A DNA stretch of 47,362 nt from an uncultured Campylobacter sp. (GTDB lineage: Bacteria > Campylobacterota > Campylobacteria > Campylobacterales > Campylobacteraceae). Under the pieces are notes generated by a model. The model did no database searches. It had not been told where the DNA came from and saw nothing but the letters and a program-made list of their open reading frames with translations. Position 1 is the first letter of the stretch. Every line of letters starts with the position of its first letter. The stretch is from positions 1 to 47,362 of the forward strand of contig NZ_CALHVM010000054.1 of assembly GCF_938039205.1 (NCBI RefSeq), given 5' to 3'. Of this stretch, positions 26,756 to 35,132 are shown one piece after another. The position numbers were made by a program, and so were the translations under genes.

Positions 26756-29700
26756 ATGCATTCAAACACGTCGCGTAAATTTGCAAATTTACGCAGTAAC
26801 AAGGGCTCAAATTTGCCTCTTTCGGCGCTCACCTGCCTGCTACTAGCCGCAAGCGGAGCTTATGCTTACACCGAAGCCGGAGTATCCGGAAATACTTCTA
26901 GCTGGGAGAGTGCGGAGTATAAAAAAGATTGGGGGCTAGTCTCTATGAACGCCTCCACGGCTTACGCGCTAGGCTTTAACGGTAGCGGAACGAAGATCGG
27001 CGTCATGGACTCTGGCGTACTTTTGAGCCACCCGGAGTTTCAAGACGGTAGGATTCACATCGTAAAAACTATCGGCAACTATGCTAAAAACGGCATGAGA
27101 TACCCCGATGCCGCGCTAGGAAACGGCCCGATAGATAAAAATCAACCAGTAAAAGACGGCAAGCGAAATTTTAATAAAAACGACAACGGCGTGTTTAAAA
27201 AGGGTGAAGCTTTTAACGACGACGGTAGTTGGGTAAGGGGCGTAAACGACGCTCACGGCACCCACGTGGGCGGTACGATGGCGGCTAGTAGAGACGGTAG
27301 CGGCATGCACGGCGTGGCGTTTGGCGCACAACTATACTCCGCAAATACCGGCGGCAACGACAACATGACGTATGGACCAAACCAAGACTACAACTACTTT
27401 CTAAAGGGCTACACCGCTTTAGCTGACGCGGGCGCAAAGGTGATAAACAATAGCTGGGGTTCTAATAGGCGCGTAAATTCATCCTTTGCGGGCGCACTGG
27501 GATATAAGCCTACTTATGGCTGGCGAGCCGTGCCTGAATACGACGTGGAATTTTATGACGTAACGGTGGCTAATCAAACTACCGCAGCAAAAGACCATAT
27601 AAATTTAAAAGATATGAACGAGGCCAAAAAGGCTTATTATCAGTTCGTAACTAGCGGCGAAAAAAGCTTCTTGGACGCGGCTTACGAAGTAGCGGTAAAA
27701 AGAGGGATTATCCAGGTATTTACGGCCGGAAACAGAAGCTTGATGGCTGAGTCTTTCACGCGTGCGGCATTGCCTTATTTTAGGCCGGATGCCGAGGATT
27801 ATTGGGTTAACGTTACCGGCCAAACGGGTGCGGACGGCTATCCTAATGATTCTAGCGAATATATAAGAGGATATAAGGCGTCTTCGGACATTCAAGAATT
27901 TAACCTTGCCGGCCACTCGAAGTGGTGGACGATCGCTGCGCCGGCCGAAGAGATCTATTCCGCATACGTCGAGCTTACAGACAATGCGACATACGGCAAG
28001 GCTATATATAAATCATCTGGCGGTACTTCTATGGCCGCTCCGCACGTTAGCGGGGCTTTGGGCGTCATAATGCAGCGCTATCCATACATGAGCATGCCTC
28101 AGATTAGAGAAACGATGCTAACTACGGCTAGACAAAGGACGCTAAGAGCCGGTCACGGTGCAGGCGGCATGCTAGAGCGTTGGGGTAGCGACGGCGAGGG
28201 CGTACCTAGTAACGTCTGGGGCTGGGGCATACTTGACCTTGGTAAAGCGATGTTTGGTCCTGGGCAGTTCTTAGGAAACTTCGACGTTACGATGAATCAA
28301 AACGATATCTGGACAAATAACATTTCAGACGTCGCCATCAAATTTAGAAAAACCGAGGACGATAGCGATGCTGCGGCTTGGGCGGCTAGAAAAGCGGCTC
28401 TTAACGCCAAGTCAAATTTGAGTGCGGAAGAAAAAGCCGAGATGACCTTTGAAGCTGCAAGAGAGCAGGCTAGAGCCGCAAGAGCGGCGGAAGGCTATGA
28501 AGGCTCGCTAACTAAAAGAGGAGACGGCGCTTTGACTCTTACTGGAGATAATAGCTTTACCGGAGCTGTAAATATATACGGCGGTAAAATTTCGGCCTTA
28601 AATCAATCAATCTCAACTTCAAGAAGTATAAACGTCCACAAAGGCGGCGAGTTTGAGGTTTTGAACGCTCTTACTTACCAAACTCCAAGCGCGGGCGGTT
28701 TCGTGAGCACGACCAAGGCAAGCGACGCTACGCAAGTTAACGCCGTTATAAATGCAGGCGGCGCATTTGTAGTTAGCGACGGCGCTCATAATCTAAATTT
28801 AACCTTTAAAGAGGGCTCTTTATTGAAAGCGGCTATGCTATCAAACGCCGAGCTTGCAAATTTGGCCGCAAATCCGACTCTAAAGAAAACCATAAATGCC
28901 AGCGGAAACTTCGCGGGCGTAAATTTAGCTAACGTCGAGGATAGCTATGCGTTCTTTAAAACCGCTAAAGAAACTGTTAGCGGCTCAAATTTGGCTCTTT
29001 CTTTGCAAAAAGGCAAAAGTATGGAGGAGGTAGCCTCTACTAGCGCCGAGAAGTCATTTGCGAGATTAGTCGAGGCAAATCCTAGCAGCGCTATTTATTC
29101 GTCTATACTAGGAGCCACTCATAGCGTAGCGGCGGCATACTTCGGCGCGTTTTCAAACGATCTAGACTTCAAATCGCAAAACAACTCCGCCGTAGACTCG
29201 TTTATGTTAGCAAATTCTGTTAAAAACAAAAACGGAGCCAAAAGAGCCGATATCGACACGGGAGTCGAGCTTTGGTTGCTTAGCAGCGCAAGCAGGGTGA
29301 CTTCTGACAATAACGTCGGCGGCAGACTGGGCACGAACGCATTTACGAATTTAGTAGGCGTCGATTTTCTAGTAGGCGATAGCTCAAAAGCAGGCGTATT
29401 CGTAGGCCTTGGCAAAACAAATCACAAGCTAGGCGATAGCAAAGCGGTCAAAAGCAAAGACGCGCATGCGGGTATCTACGGAGATATAGGACTTGATCCT
29501 ATCAAAATCAGCCTAGGCGCTATCTACTCGAAATTTGATCAAGAAAAAAGAGTCGTTAGCTCATACGCTCCTTTGGCTTACGAGTATAAAGATGCCGATG
29601 CGTCCGCTATCAGCGCATTTGCTCAGATCGCCTATACGGGGCTAAGCTATGAAAACGGCTTTAGTCTTGAGCCTTATGCAGGGCTAACCTATATCCGCTT

Positions 29701-30064
29701 TAAAAACGACGACGTAGCAAATTCTTTGGTACAGATCAGAAACGAGGATAGAGATTTGCAAGTCGCAAGCGTGGGCATAAAACCTAGTATCGCATTTACC
29801 ATGGACGGCGTAGGCCTAGTGGCAAAAGCCGATATAGCCTACAACCGCTTCCTAGGCGATAAAACTCCGAGTGCTCATATGAACGTTACAGGCCTTGGTG
29901 CAACTAAACTAGAGGGTGAAAAGCTAAAAGATCTAGCCACTACCGAGCTTGGTATCGAGGCTGCATTTACCAGAAATTTTAGAGTCGGCCTCAGCTACGT
30001 TGGAGCATACGGCAGCAATGTAAAATCAAACGGCGTAAACGCCAAATTTAGTTGGGCGTTTTAA
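26756..30064 (+). CDS. Subtilisin-like serine protease autotransporter
   Basis: This 1102-residue type V secreted protease has a long N-region signal peptide ending near AASGAYA (residue 37). The S8 peptidase domain (~60-500) carries the triad Asp85 (GVMDSG), His167 (HGTH) and Ser425 (GGTSMAAPH). An autotransporter-associated beta-strand repeat follows at ~580-610 (GSLTKRGDGALTLTGDNSF). The C-terminal ~280 residues are a 12-strand-type beta-barrel ending in Trp-Ala-Phe. The layout matches NalP/SphB1-type proteases that mature other surface proteins. No anchor lipobox is seen (the Cys at residue 27 is inside the hydrophobic core). Whether it trims the S-layer or other exported proteins is speculation. 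It has its own promoter. Confidence 0.93.
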   Translation: MHSNTSRKFANLRSNKGSNLPLSALTCLLLAASGAYAYTEAGVSGNTSSWESAEYKKDWGLVSMNASTAYALGFNGSGTKIGVMDSGVLLSHPEFQDGRIHIVKTIGNYAKNGMRYPDAALGNGPIDKNQPVKDGKRNFNKNDNGVFKKGEAFNDDGSWVRGVNDAHGTHVGGTMAASRDGSGMHGVAFGAQLYSANTGGNDNMTYGPNQDYNYFLKGYTALADAGAKVINNSWGSNRRVNSSFAGALGYKPTYGWRAVPEYDVEFYDVTVANQTTAAKDHINLKDMNEAKKAYYQFVTSGEKSFLDAAYEVAVKRGIIQVFTAGNRSLMAESFTRAALPYFRPDAEDYWVNVTGQTGADGYPNDSSEYIRGYKASSDIQEFNLAGHSKWWTIAAPAEEIYSAYVELTDNATYGKAIYKSSGGTSMAAPHVSGALGVIMQRYPYMSMPQIRETMLTTARQRTLRAGHGAGGMLERWGSDGEGVPSNVWGWGILDLGKAMFGPGQFLGNFDVTMNQNDIWTNNISDVAIKFRKTEDDSDAAAWAARKAALNAKSNLSAEEKAEMTFEAAREQARAARAAEGYEGSLTKRGDGALTLTGDNSFTGAVNIYGGKISALNQSISTSRSINVHKGGEFEVLNALTYQTPSAGGFVSTTKASDATQVNAVINAGGAFVVSDGAHNLNLTFKEGSLLKAAMLSNAELANLAANPTLKKTINASGNFAGVNLANVEDSYAFFKTAKETVSGSNLALSLQKGKSMEEVASTSAEKSFARLVEANPSSAIYSSILGATHSVAAAYFGAFSNDLDFKSQNNSAVDSFMLANSVKNKNGAKRADIDTGVELWLLSSASRVTSDNNVGGRLGTNAFTNLVGVDFLVGDSSKAGVFVGLGKTNHKLGDSKAVKSKDAHAGIYGDIGLDPIKISLGAIYSKFDQEKRVVSSYAPLAYEYKDADASAISAFAQIAYTGLSYENGFSLEPYAGLTYIRFKNDDVANSLVQIRNEDRDLQVASVGIKPSIAFTMDGVGLVAKADIAYNRFLGDKTPSAHMNVTGLGATKLEGEKLKDLATTELGIEAAFTRNFRVGLSYVGAYGSNVKSNGVNAKFSWAF

Positions 30065-30095
30065 TCTTTTGGATTAAAAGCTTAAATTTGCCTAG

Positions 30096-30121
30096 AGCGA
30101 GCTAAATTTACTTAGCTCGCT
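30096..30121 (+). terminator. Hairpin after autotransporter gene
   Basis: AGCGAGCTAA pairs with TTAGCTCGCT (10 bp, 6-nt loop). No T-run follows, so its terminator role is uncertain. Confidence 0.45.
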
Positions 30122-30149
30122 ACGGGTTTAAATTTGACTTTGTAAATTT

Positions 30150-30189
30150 GCCGCATTTTGGAGATAGAAATTTGTCTCTAAAATGCGGC
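30150..30189. terminator. Long hairpin, possible bidirectional terminator
   Basis: A 10-bp outer stem GCCGCATTTT/AAAATGCGGC (30150-30159 with 30180-30189) continues through a G-T pair into GAGA/TCTC, about 15 bp in all. It lies between convergent genes but lacks a strong T-run on either strand. Confidence 0.5.
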
Positions 30190-30367
30190 TTAGAAAATTA
30201 ATTGGATTGAGTCTCTACTTATAAGACCTCTTATCGTCTTGCTTCGCCGCGCTAGTAGCTGCACCTTGAAAAGCTACAAGCGCAGCCAGATTGGGCATAA
30301 TACGTTACCGAGGAAGCCACAATTAACGTTGCGTTCGTCGGCACGTGGATCAGCCGGGTGGGTAATG

Positions 30368-30775
30368 CTAGTAGCCTATTTCATTTAGTATTCTATAATT
30401 ATTGCACCCTGGCTGAAGTCCTAAATCACAAGCTTTACCGTAGTACTCTTTCGCGGTGGAGAAATTCTGCCTTACGCCTTTACCGTTTTGATATAAAAAT
30501 CCTAAACTGAAACAACTCACGTCAACTCCGCCATCGCAAGCTTTTTGATAAAACTGCACTGCTTTTTGATAATCTTGTCTTACTCCTTTACCATATTCAT
30601 ATAAAGCTCCTAAACCGCTACAACCACCGGCATCTCCCTCGTCGCAAGCTTTCTGCCATAATTTGGCCGCTTTTTGGTAGTCGCCCTTGCCATAGGCTTC
30701 TTGCCCTAGCTCAAAAATATTTTTGGAAAATCCAATGGAAAACAAAATGACGAGTAAAATAAAAACTCTTTTCAT
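30368..30775 (-). CDS. Secreted Sel1-repeat (Hcp-like) protein
   Basis: This 135-residue protein has a signal peptide (KRVFILLVILFSIGFS) followed by three Sel1-like repeats of ~36 residues (YQKAAKLWQKACDEGDAGGC, YQKAVQFYQKACDGGVDVSC, FSTAKEYYGKACDLGLQPGC). Each has the paired Cys seen in Helicobacter Hcp proteins, where they form disulfides in the periplasm. The function is unknown; the family binds proteins or peptidoglycan fragments. An AAAGGAG ribosome site precedes ATG 30775, and TATATA about 15 nt further upstream is a possible -10. Confidence 0.88.
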   Translation of the reverse strand: MKRVFILLVILFSIGFSKNIFELGQEAYGKGDYQKAAKLWQKACDEGDAGGCSGLGALYEYGKGVRQDYQKAVQFYQKACDGGVDVSCFSLGFLYQNGKGVRQNFSTAKEYYGKACDLGLQPGCNNYRILNEIGY

Positions 30776-31002
30776 CTCTACTCCTTTATATATAAAATAT
30801 TTAAATTGTATTTTGTCTTTTTTGGGCTTAGATTGTTATTAATTATTTTAGCTCGAGGTAAACTAAGCGGATTTTAGCCGCGACGGTATCATATCTAAAT
30901 ACTACTTTGCTACGTTTTGCCTACAGGAACGCGGTTTTCATCGAAACCTACCGGCGCTTATATCAGCATTAAATTCTGCCGAATAAATTTAAAAACTCGG
31001 TT

Positions 31003-31029
31003 TATTATTTTATGCGGATATAAATAATA
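31003..31029. promoter_or_regulatory. Candidate NikR operator upstream of nickel operon
   Basis: TATTATTT-N11-AAATAATA is a perfect inverted repeat. Its half-sites resemble the TATTATT/AATAATA pattern reported for NikR sites in Helicobacter. It lies ~70 bp upstream of the nearest -10 candidate. AT-rich chance occurrence cannot be excluded. Confidence 0.45.
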
Positions 31030-31100
31030 CCAAAATTTTTTTCTTATACTCTAAATATGATTTATCTAAAAAATTTAATAAATAATAAGCATTGCGGGGG

Positions 31101-31106
31101 TACAAT
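31101..31106 (+). promoter_or_regulatory. -10 element of nik operon
   Basis: TACAAT lies 34 nt before the nikK ATG, with ribosome site AAAGGAG at 31129-31135. The preceding bases are unusually G-rich (GGGGG). Confidence 0.5.
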
Positions 31107-31139
31107 TTCGTTTAACAAATACCTTCAAAAGGAGCAAAA

Positions 31140-31886
31140 ATGAAAATCAAGTCTTTGGCGCTTATGCTTTTGGGCGTTAGCGCTTATGCGCATTTTGGTA
31201 TGGTCGTACCGTCAAATTCGACCGTGGACGACGAGAAAGAGGCAAATTTGCAGATCACCTATAAATTTACCCATCCTTTTGAGGGCGATATGATGAACCT
31301 GGTCCTTCCAAACGAGGCGGGCGTTTTCGTAAACGGCAAAAAAGAGGCGATAAAAGGCCTAAAAGAGCTAAAAGAGGATAAATTTAGCTACTTTACGGCT
31401 AGCTACGACGTAAAGGAGCCCGGCATTTATCAGTTTTATATGGATCCAAAGCCGTATTTCGAGCCTGCGGAGGATAAATTTATAAGGCATATAACAAAAA
31501 CCGTCGTCGATGCCTACGGCTACGGCGAGGGCTGGGACAAACCGGCCGGACTAAAAGCCGAGATAGTGCCGCTAACGCGACCGTACGGACTTTATAAGGG
31601 AAATTTGTTCTCAGGCGTGGTTTATTATAAAGGAAAACCCGCTAAAAACGTAACCGTCGAGGTAGAGTACTATAATACCAAAGGGCTAAAAGCTCCGTCC
31701 GACGCCCACGTAACACAGGTCGTAAATACTAACGAGCAGGGCGAATTTAGCTTTGCGATGCCGCTTGAGGGCTGGTGGGGATTTGCCGCGCTGATAGACG
31801 ACGACCAAAAGATAAAACACGAGGGCAAAGAGTATCCCGTGGAGCTTGGAGCCGTTATCTGGGTGCAAACCAAAGAGTATAAATAA
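31140..31886 (+). CDS. nikK: Periplasmic nickel-uptake component, DUF4198
   Basis: This 248-residue DUF4198 protein has a signal peptide ending AYA, after which the mature chain would start HFGMVVPSN. It opens an operon with nikM, nikL, nikQ and nikO, the NikKMLQO arrangement described for nickel ECF transporters. It is probably a periplasmic metal-binding or docking component. The ligand is inferred from the operon; cobalt is the alternative. The final ~80 residues contain a carboxypeptidase-regulatory-like beta domain (VVYYKGKPAKNVTVEVEYY). Its stop overlaps the nikM start by one base. Confidence 0.85.
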   Translation: MKIKSLALMLLGVSAYAHFGMVVPSNSTVDDEKEANLQITYKFTHPFEGDMMNLVLPNEAGVFVNGKKEAIKGLKELKEDKFSYFTASYDVKEPGIYQFYMDPKPYFEPAEDKFIRHITKTVVDAYGYGEGWDKPAGLKAEIVPLTRPYGLYKGNLFSGVVYYKGKPAKNVTVEVEYYNTKGLKAPSDAHVTQVVNTNEQGEFSFAMPLEGWWGFAALIDDDQKIKHEGKEYPVELGAVIWVQTKEYK

Positions 31887-32473
31887 TGCACATTAGCGAA
31901 GGCGTTTTAAAACCCGAAATCATCGTACCTTGCTCGGCCCTTTGCGTCGTTTTGGTCTCAAGCTTGATTTACAAGCTAAAAACGAGCGAGATACCCAAGG
32001 TAGCGGCCGTCAGCGCGATGTTTTTTATGGCGTCTTTTATCCATATGCCTATCGGCGTCACGTCGATACATCTCGTGCTAAGTGGCCTTGTGGGGGCGTT
32101 TTTGGGTGCAAATGCCGTTTTGGCTATTTTTATCGCGCTATTTTTTCAGGCCTTGCTTTTTGGTTACGGCGGACTTAGCGCGCTTGGCGTAAATTTGCTG
32201 ATCATCGCTTCTCCGGCGCTTCTTAGCCCATATCTTTTAAAGCTTTCTTTTAAGCGATATAGATCGTTTTTTTGGTTTTTGATCGGGTTTTTGCCTATAC
32301 TTTGCTCATCGGTTTTGCTATCCTCGGTTCTAGTTTTAAACGGTAAAGAGTTTGCGCCCGTGGCCGCGCTTGTTTTTACTTCAAATTTAGCCCTTATGGC
32401 GCTTGAGGGGATCATCTCGCTTTTTGCGCTTTCTTTTATTTACAGGGTTAAAAAGGATCTTTTGATTTGCTAA
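31886..32473 (+). CDS. nikM: Nickel ECF transporter substrate-binding membrane protein
   Basis: This 195-residue CbiM/NikM family protein starts MHISEGVL, where the N-terminal amine and His2 coordinate the metal in solved NikM structures. A second conserved segment FIHMPIGVTSIHLVLSGLVG supplies further histidines. About six helices are predicted. The next protein, NikL, replaces the usual NikN. It overlaps its neighbours on both sides. Confidence 0.92.
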   Translation: MHISEGVLKPEIIVPCSALCVVLVSSLIYKLKTSEIPKVAAVSAMFFMASFIHMPIGVTSIHLVLSGLVGAFLGANAVLAIFIALFFQALLFGYGGLSALGVNLLIIASPALLSPYLLKLSFKRYRSFFWFLIGFLPILCSSVLLSSVLVLNGKEFAPVAALVFTSNLALMALEGIISLFALSFIYRVKKDLLIC

Positions 32474-32919
32474 AAATATTTTTGATCATGCTTTTAGCAA
32501 GCTTCCTAAACGCGCACTCTCTAAAAGGCTTTGCAAAGCAAGAGGGCGAATTTATCGAGATAAAAAGCTATTTTTACGGGAATTCCCCTTGTAAAAACTG
32601 CCCCGTAGCTTTTATAAAAGACGGCACCCAGATAGGAGGCGCGCAAACTGATGAAAACGGTTTTGCCAGAGCTAAAATCCCCGCAGATGAATTTGAAATC
32701 CTGATCGACGGCGGACTAGCGCACGAAAAAAGGATCAAATTTACCGCAAACAAAGCCGAGCTAAAAAGCGCCGAAAGTAACGCGTCAAGCGATGCCTCAA
32801 AGGCCAAATTTGACGAAAGCGAGGAGGATTTTGGGGCTTACGCGCTTAAATTTATCCTTGCGTTTGCCGGAATCGGGCTATTTTTCGGCGGAATTTATCT
32901 GGTAAAAAGAGGCAAATGA
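32467..32919 (+). CDS. nikL: Nickel transporter accessory protein NikL
   Basis: This 150-residue protein starts at TTG 32467, overlapping nikM by 7 nt. A signal peptide (IFLIMLLASFLNA) would leave a mature N-terminus HSLKGFAKQ. A CKNC pair lies in the periplasmic domain. A C-terminal helix (FILAFAGIGLFFGGIYLV) anchors it. It occupies the nikL position of NikKMLQO operons and probably gates or loads NikM. Sequence conservation in this family is low, so the assignment relies partly on context. Confidence 0.8.
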   Translation: MLKIFLIMLLASFLNAHSLKGFAKQEGEFIEIKSYFYGNSPCKNCPVAFIKDGTQIGGAQTDENGFARAKIPADEFEILIDGGLAHEKRIKFTANKAELKSAESNASSDASKAKFDESEEDFGAYALKFILAFAGIGLFFGGIYLVKRGK

Positions 32920-33563
32920 ACCTATCCGTTTTGCTCGTTTGCTTTACTTTTTTTAGCTTCAGAGTCTCGCTTTCAAGCAGCACGGACGTGGTTTTCATCG
33001 CGCCCGTGCTTTTTTTGGCTATTTTAAATTTTAAAAATCTTTTTGAAATTTTAAAATCCGTTTTAAAACTAAATATTTTTGTAATCTTAGTCGTCTTAAG
33101 CCTCGTTCTTTACGGAGAATACGCGCTTGCAAAGCTGATATTCGTAAGGTCAAATTTGATCATACTTTTTGGGCGGCTGGCTTTTTATAGAAGCGATTAT
33201 TTTAGCATCGCGCTTGCCGTTTCGTCGCTAAATTTAGGTGACAAGCTGACGGCGATTTTTTATTTTAGCGCCAAATTTACGGCCGATCTTAAAACGATAT
33301 TTACAAGGCTAAAAAAGACTTTAAAAGTTCGGGGATTTGAGCCTAAAGCTTCGCTTTTTACCTATAAAATTTACGCAAATTTAGTCGCTATGCTTTTTTT
33401 GGAGGCGTTTTATAAGGCGAGCGTTCTTGAAAAAACCTTTGTTTGCAGGGGATTTGACGGCAAACTTTACGGAGATAAAAGCCTCAAAATAGGCGCAAAA
33501 GACGCCGCTATAATCGCTTTAACGGCGTGTTGTTATATTTTTAGTTTAGGAGTCACGATATGA
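32916..33563 (+). CDS. nikQ: Nickel ECF transporter transmembrane coupling protein
   Basis: This 215-residue CbiQ/EcfT-type membrane protein has the conserved cytoplasmic segment with the ARG-like coupling motif (TLKVRGFEPKASL, then EKTFVCRGFDGKLYG). It links NikM to the ATPase NikO. Its start overlaps the nikL stop (ATGA), and its end overlaps nikO in the same way. Confidence 0.88.
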   Translation: MNLSVLLVCFTFFSFRVSLSSSTDVVFIAPVLFLAILNFKNLFEILKSVLKLNIFVILVVLSLVLYGEYALAKLIFVRSNLIILFGRLAFYRSDYFSIALAVSSLNLGDKLTAIFYFSAKFTADLKTIFTRLKKTLKVRGFEPKASLFTYKIYANLVAMLFLEAFYKASVLEKTFVCRGFDGKLYGDKSLKIGAKDAAIIALTACCYIFSLGVTI

Positions 33564-34210
33564 GCTGCACGATAAGCCTAAAAAACGTCTGCGCAAAAAT
33601 AGGCGAAAGAACGCTTTTTGAAAATCTAAATTTAAACGCGACGCACAAGGACAAAATCGCGCTCATAGGCCCAAACGGCTGCGGTAAAAGCACGTTGCTC
33701 GAGATAATGGCTGGGCTTAAAGCGCCTTGTGGCGGGCATATCGAGCTTTTTCACTATAAAATTTCAAATTTAGACGAGTACAAGCCGTTTCGCCGCGACG
33801 TGGGCTATCTTTTTCAAGAGAGCAATGATTGTTTTATCTGTCCTAGCGTACTTGACGACGTGATGTTTTCGCTACTTAGCCGCGGCAAGGACAAAGACGG
33901 CTCTTGCGCAAAAGCCGAGAAAATTTTACGTGAGCTTGAAATTTGGCATCTAAAAGACGAGATCGTTTTTAACCTCTCCGGAGGCGAGAAAAAGCTCGTC
34001 GCGCTAGCTGGGATACTGGTGGCCGAGCCTAAAATTTTACTACTTGACGAGCCTACGACCGCGCTTGATGCTGACATGCAAAGAAGGATAGCCGCTATCT
34101 TAAAATCCCTCGACGTCACGCAGATAATCGTCTCTCACGACAAGGAATTTATAAGCGACGTAGCAAGCGTAATGTACCGCCTAACCAAAAACGGACTAGA
34201 GCCGATATAA
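33560..34210 (+). CDS. nikO: Nickel ECF transporter ATPase
   Basis: This 216-residue ABC ATPase has Walker A GPNGCGKST, Q-loop in VGYLFQESNDCFICPSVLDD, signature LSGGEKK and Walker B ILLLDEPTTALD. The LFQxxxD pattern is typical of EcfA/CbiO. It is the last gene of the operon. No clear terminator separates it from the modA promoter 60 nt downstream. Confidence 0.93.
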   Translation: MSCTISLKNVCAKIGERTLFENLNLNATHKDKIALIGPNGCGKSTLLEIMAGLKAPCGGHIELFHYKISNLDEYKPFRRDVGYLFQESNDCFICPSVLDDVMFSLLSRGKDKDGSCAKAEKILRELEIWHLKDEIVFNLSGGEKKLVALAGILVAEPKILLLDEPTTALDADMQRRIAAILKSLDVTQIIVSHDKEFISDVASVMYRLTKNGLEPI

Positions 34211-34254
34211 AATATCCTTATCTATACTTCTTTAAAAAAATCTCCGAAAACAGC

Positions 34255-34302
34255 AAAATTTATCAATGTATAATGATATATTTCATAAAATTGATAAATT
34301 TT
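34255..34302. promoter_or_regulatory. 12-bp inverted repeat enclosing the modA promoter
   Basis: AAAATTTATCAA (34255-34266) and TTGATAAATTTT (34291-34302) are perfect inverted copies 24 nt apart. The -10 TATAAT (34269-34274) and predicted start site (~34281) lie between them. Only the right arm would be transcribed, so this looks like a DNA operator, for example for a ModE-type regulator, rather than an RNA hairpin. Confidence 0.6.
34269..34274 (+). promoter_or_regulatory. -10 element of modAB
   Basis: TATAAT is placed 47 nt before ATG 34321. AAAGGAG (34308-34314) is the ribosome site. Confidence 0.75.
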
Positions 34303-34320
34303 ATTTCAAAGGAGAATTTT

Positions 34321-35022
34321 ATGAAAAAATTACTACTTATTTCTATCGCGGCCGCGGTTGCCTTTGGCGGCGAAAATTTGCTCGTAGGAGCTGGCGGCGG
34401 ATACAAAAAACCCGTCACTGAAGTGATAGAAAATCTCAAAAAAGAGGGCGTTCAGATCGAGGGCGCGTTTGCAAATTTGGGCCAGATAACCATCCAAGCA
34501 AAAGAGGGCAAGATGGCTGCGATCGTGGGCGACGAGGCGTTTTTAAAGAAAACGGATCTAGATATAAAGGGCTATGAGCGCATCGGCAAGGGCGCTTTGG
34601 TGCTAGTCACGCCAAAAGGCAAGCAGATAAAAGACGTCAGCGAGCTAAAAAATCTCGCCAAAATCGCGATGCCCGATGCCAAAAAAGCGATCTACGGCGT
34701 TAGAACTACCGAGTTTTTGAAAAACTCGGGGCTTGAGGCCGATCTAGCGCCTAAGATGCTACCGGTCGCGGGCGTACCGCAAGTAGTCGCCTACGTCACG
34801 AACGGCGAAGTGGACGCTGGCTTTATCAACTCAACCGAGGCTGTGGCTAGAGAGGGCGAGTTTGGTAGCGTGATATATATCGACGAGGCGCTTTATAGCC
34901 CGGTTTTCATCTCGGCGGCCAAACTTCCGGCGTGCGAAGGTAGCGAGGTGTGCGCTAAATTTATAGACGAGATAAAAACTTCTCGCTCAAAGGAAATTTT
35001 CGCTAAATTTGGGCTAAGATAA
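34321..35022 (+). CDS. modA: Molybdate ABC transporter substrate-binding protein
   Basis: This 233-residue periplasmic protein starts at ATG 34321 (MKKLLLISIAAAVAFGGE, a signal peptide). An upstream in-frame ATG at 34273 overlaps the promoter and is rejected. The mature start LLVGAGGGYKKPVTEV, then ANLGQITIQ and the central NGEVDAGFINSTEA, fit ModA-type oxyanion binders. Molybdate is most likely because a ModB-type permease follows; tungstate is the alternative. The promoter is embedded in a 12-bp inverted repeat. Confidence 0.82.
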   Translation: MKKLLLISIAAAVAFGGENLLVGAGGGYKKPVTEVIENLKKEGVQIEGAFANLGQITIQAKEGKMAAIVGDEAFLKKTDLDIKGYERIGKGALVLVTPKGKQIKDVSELKNLAKIAMPDAKKAIYGVRTTEFLKNSGLEADLAPKMLPVAGVPQVVAYVTNGEVDAGFINSTEAVAREGEFGSVIYIDEALYSPVFISAAKLPACEGSEVCAKFIDEIKTSRSKEIFAKFGLR

Positions 35023-35132
35023 TTTAAATCGCCGGCTTTTGGCTCAGCCGAATTACCTTCAAATTTGACGTAAAATTTGCTCGCTAAATTTAACTCTAAC
35101 GAAAAGCAAAATTTAACGAAAAAAGGAAAGAT

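Larger units (their letters stand above)
30065..30367. other. Intergenic region with two hairpins and a possible coding remnant
   Basis: Two inverted repeats (30096-30121 and 30150-30189) follow the autotransporter. On the minus strand, 30298-30215 encodes a 27-residue Ala/Lys-rich peptide (MPNLAALVAFQGAATSAAKQ...), and another frame gives a Cys-rich tail. Neither has a clear ribosome site. This may be a decayed gene end, but no gene is called. Confidence 0.4.
30776..31139. other. Divergent intergenic region upstream of nickel operon
   Basis: This 364-bp region separates the divergently transcribed Sel1 gene and nikK. It contains a perfect 8-bp inverted repeat at 31003-31029 and a TACAAT -10 at 31101. 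No gene is supported. Confidence 0.55.

Noticed and set aside
30200..30367. tRNA, SRP RNA or tmRNA in the gap after the autotransporter
   Set aside because: No cloverleaf, no TTCGA arm and no SRP or tmRNA core could be matched.
34273..34320. Longer N-terminus of modA from an upstream ATG
   Set aside because: It overlaps the -10 region and would precede the start site; ATG 34321 has a strong ribosome site and begins a signal peptide.
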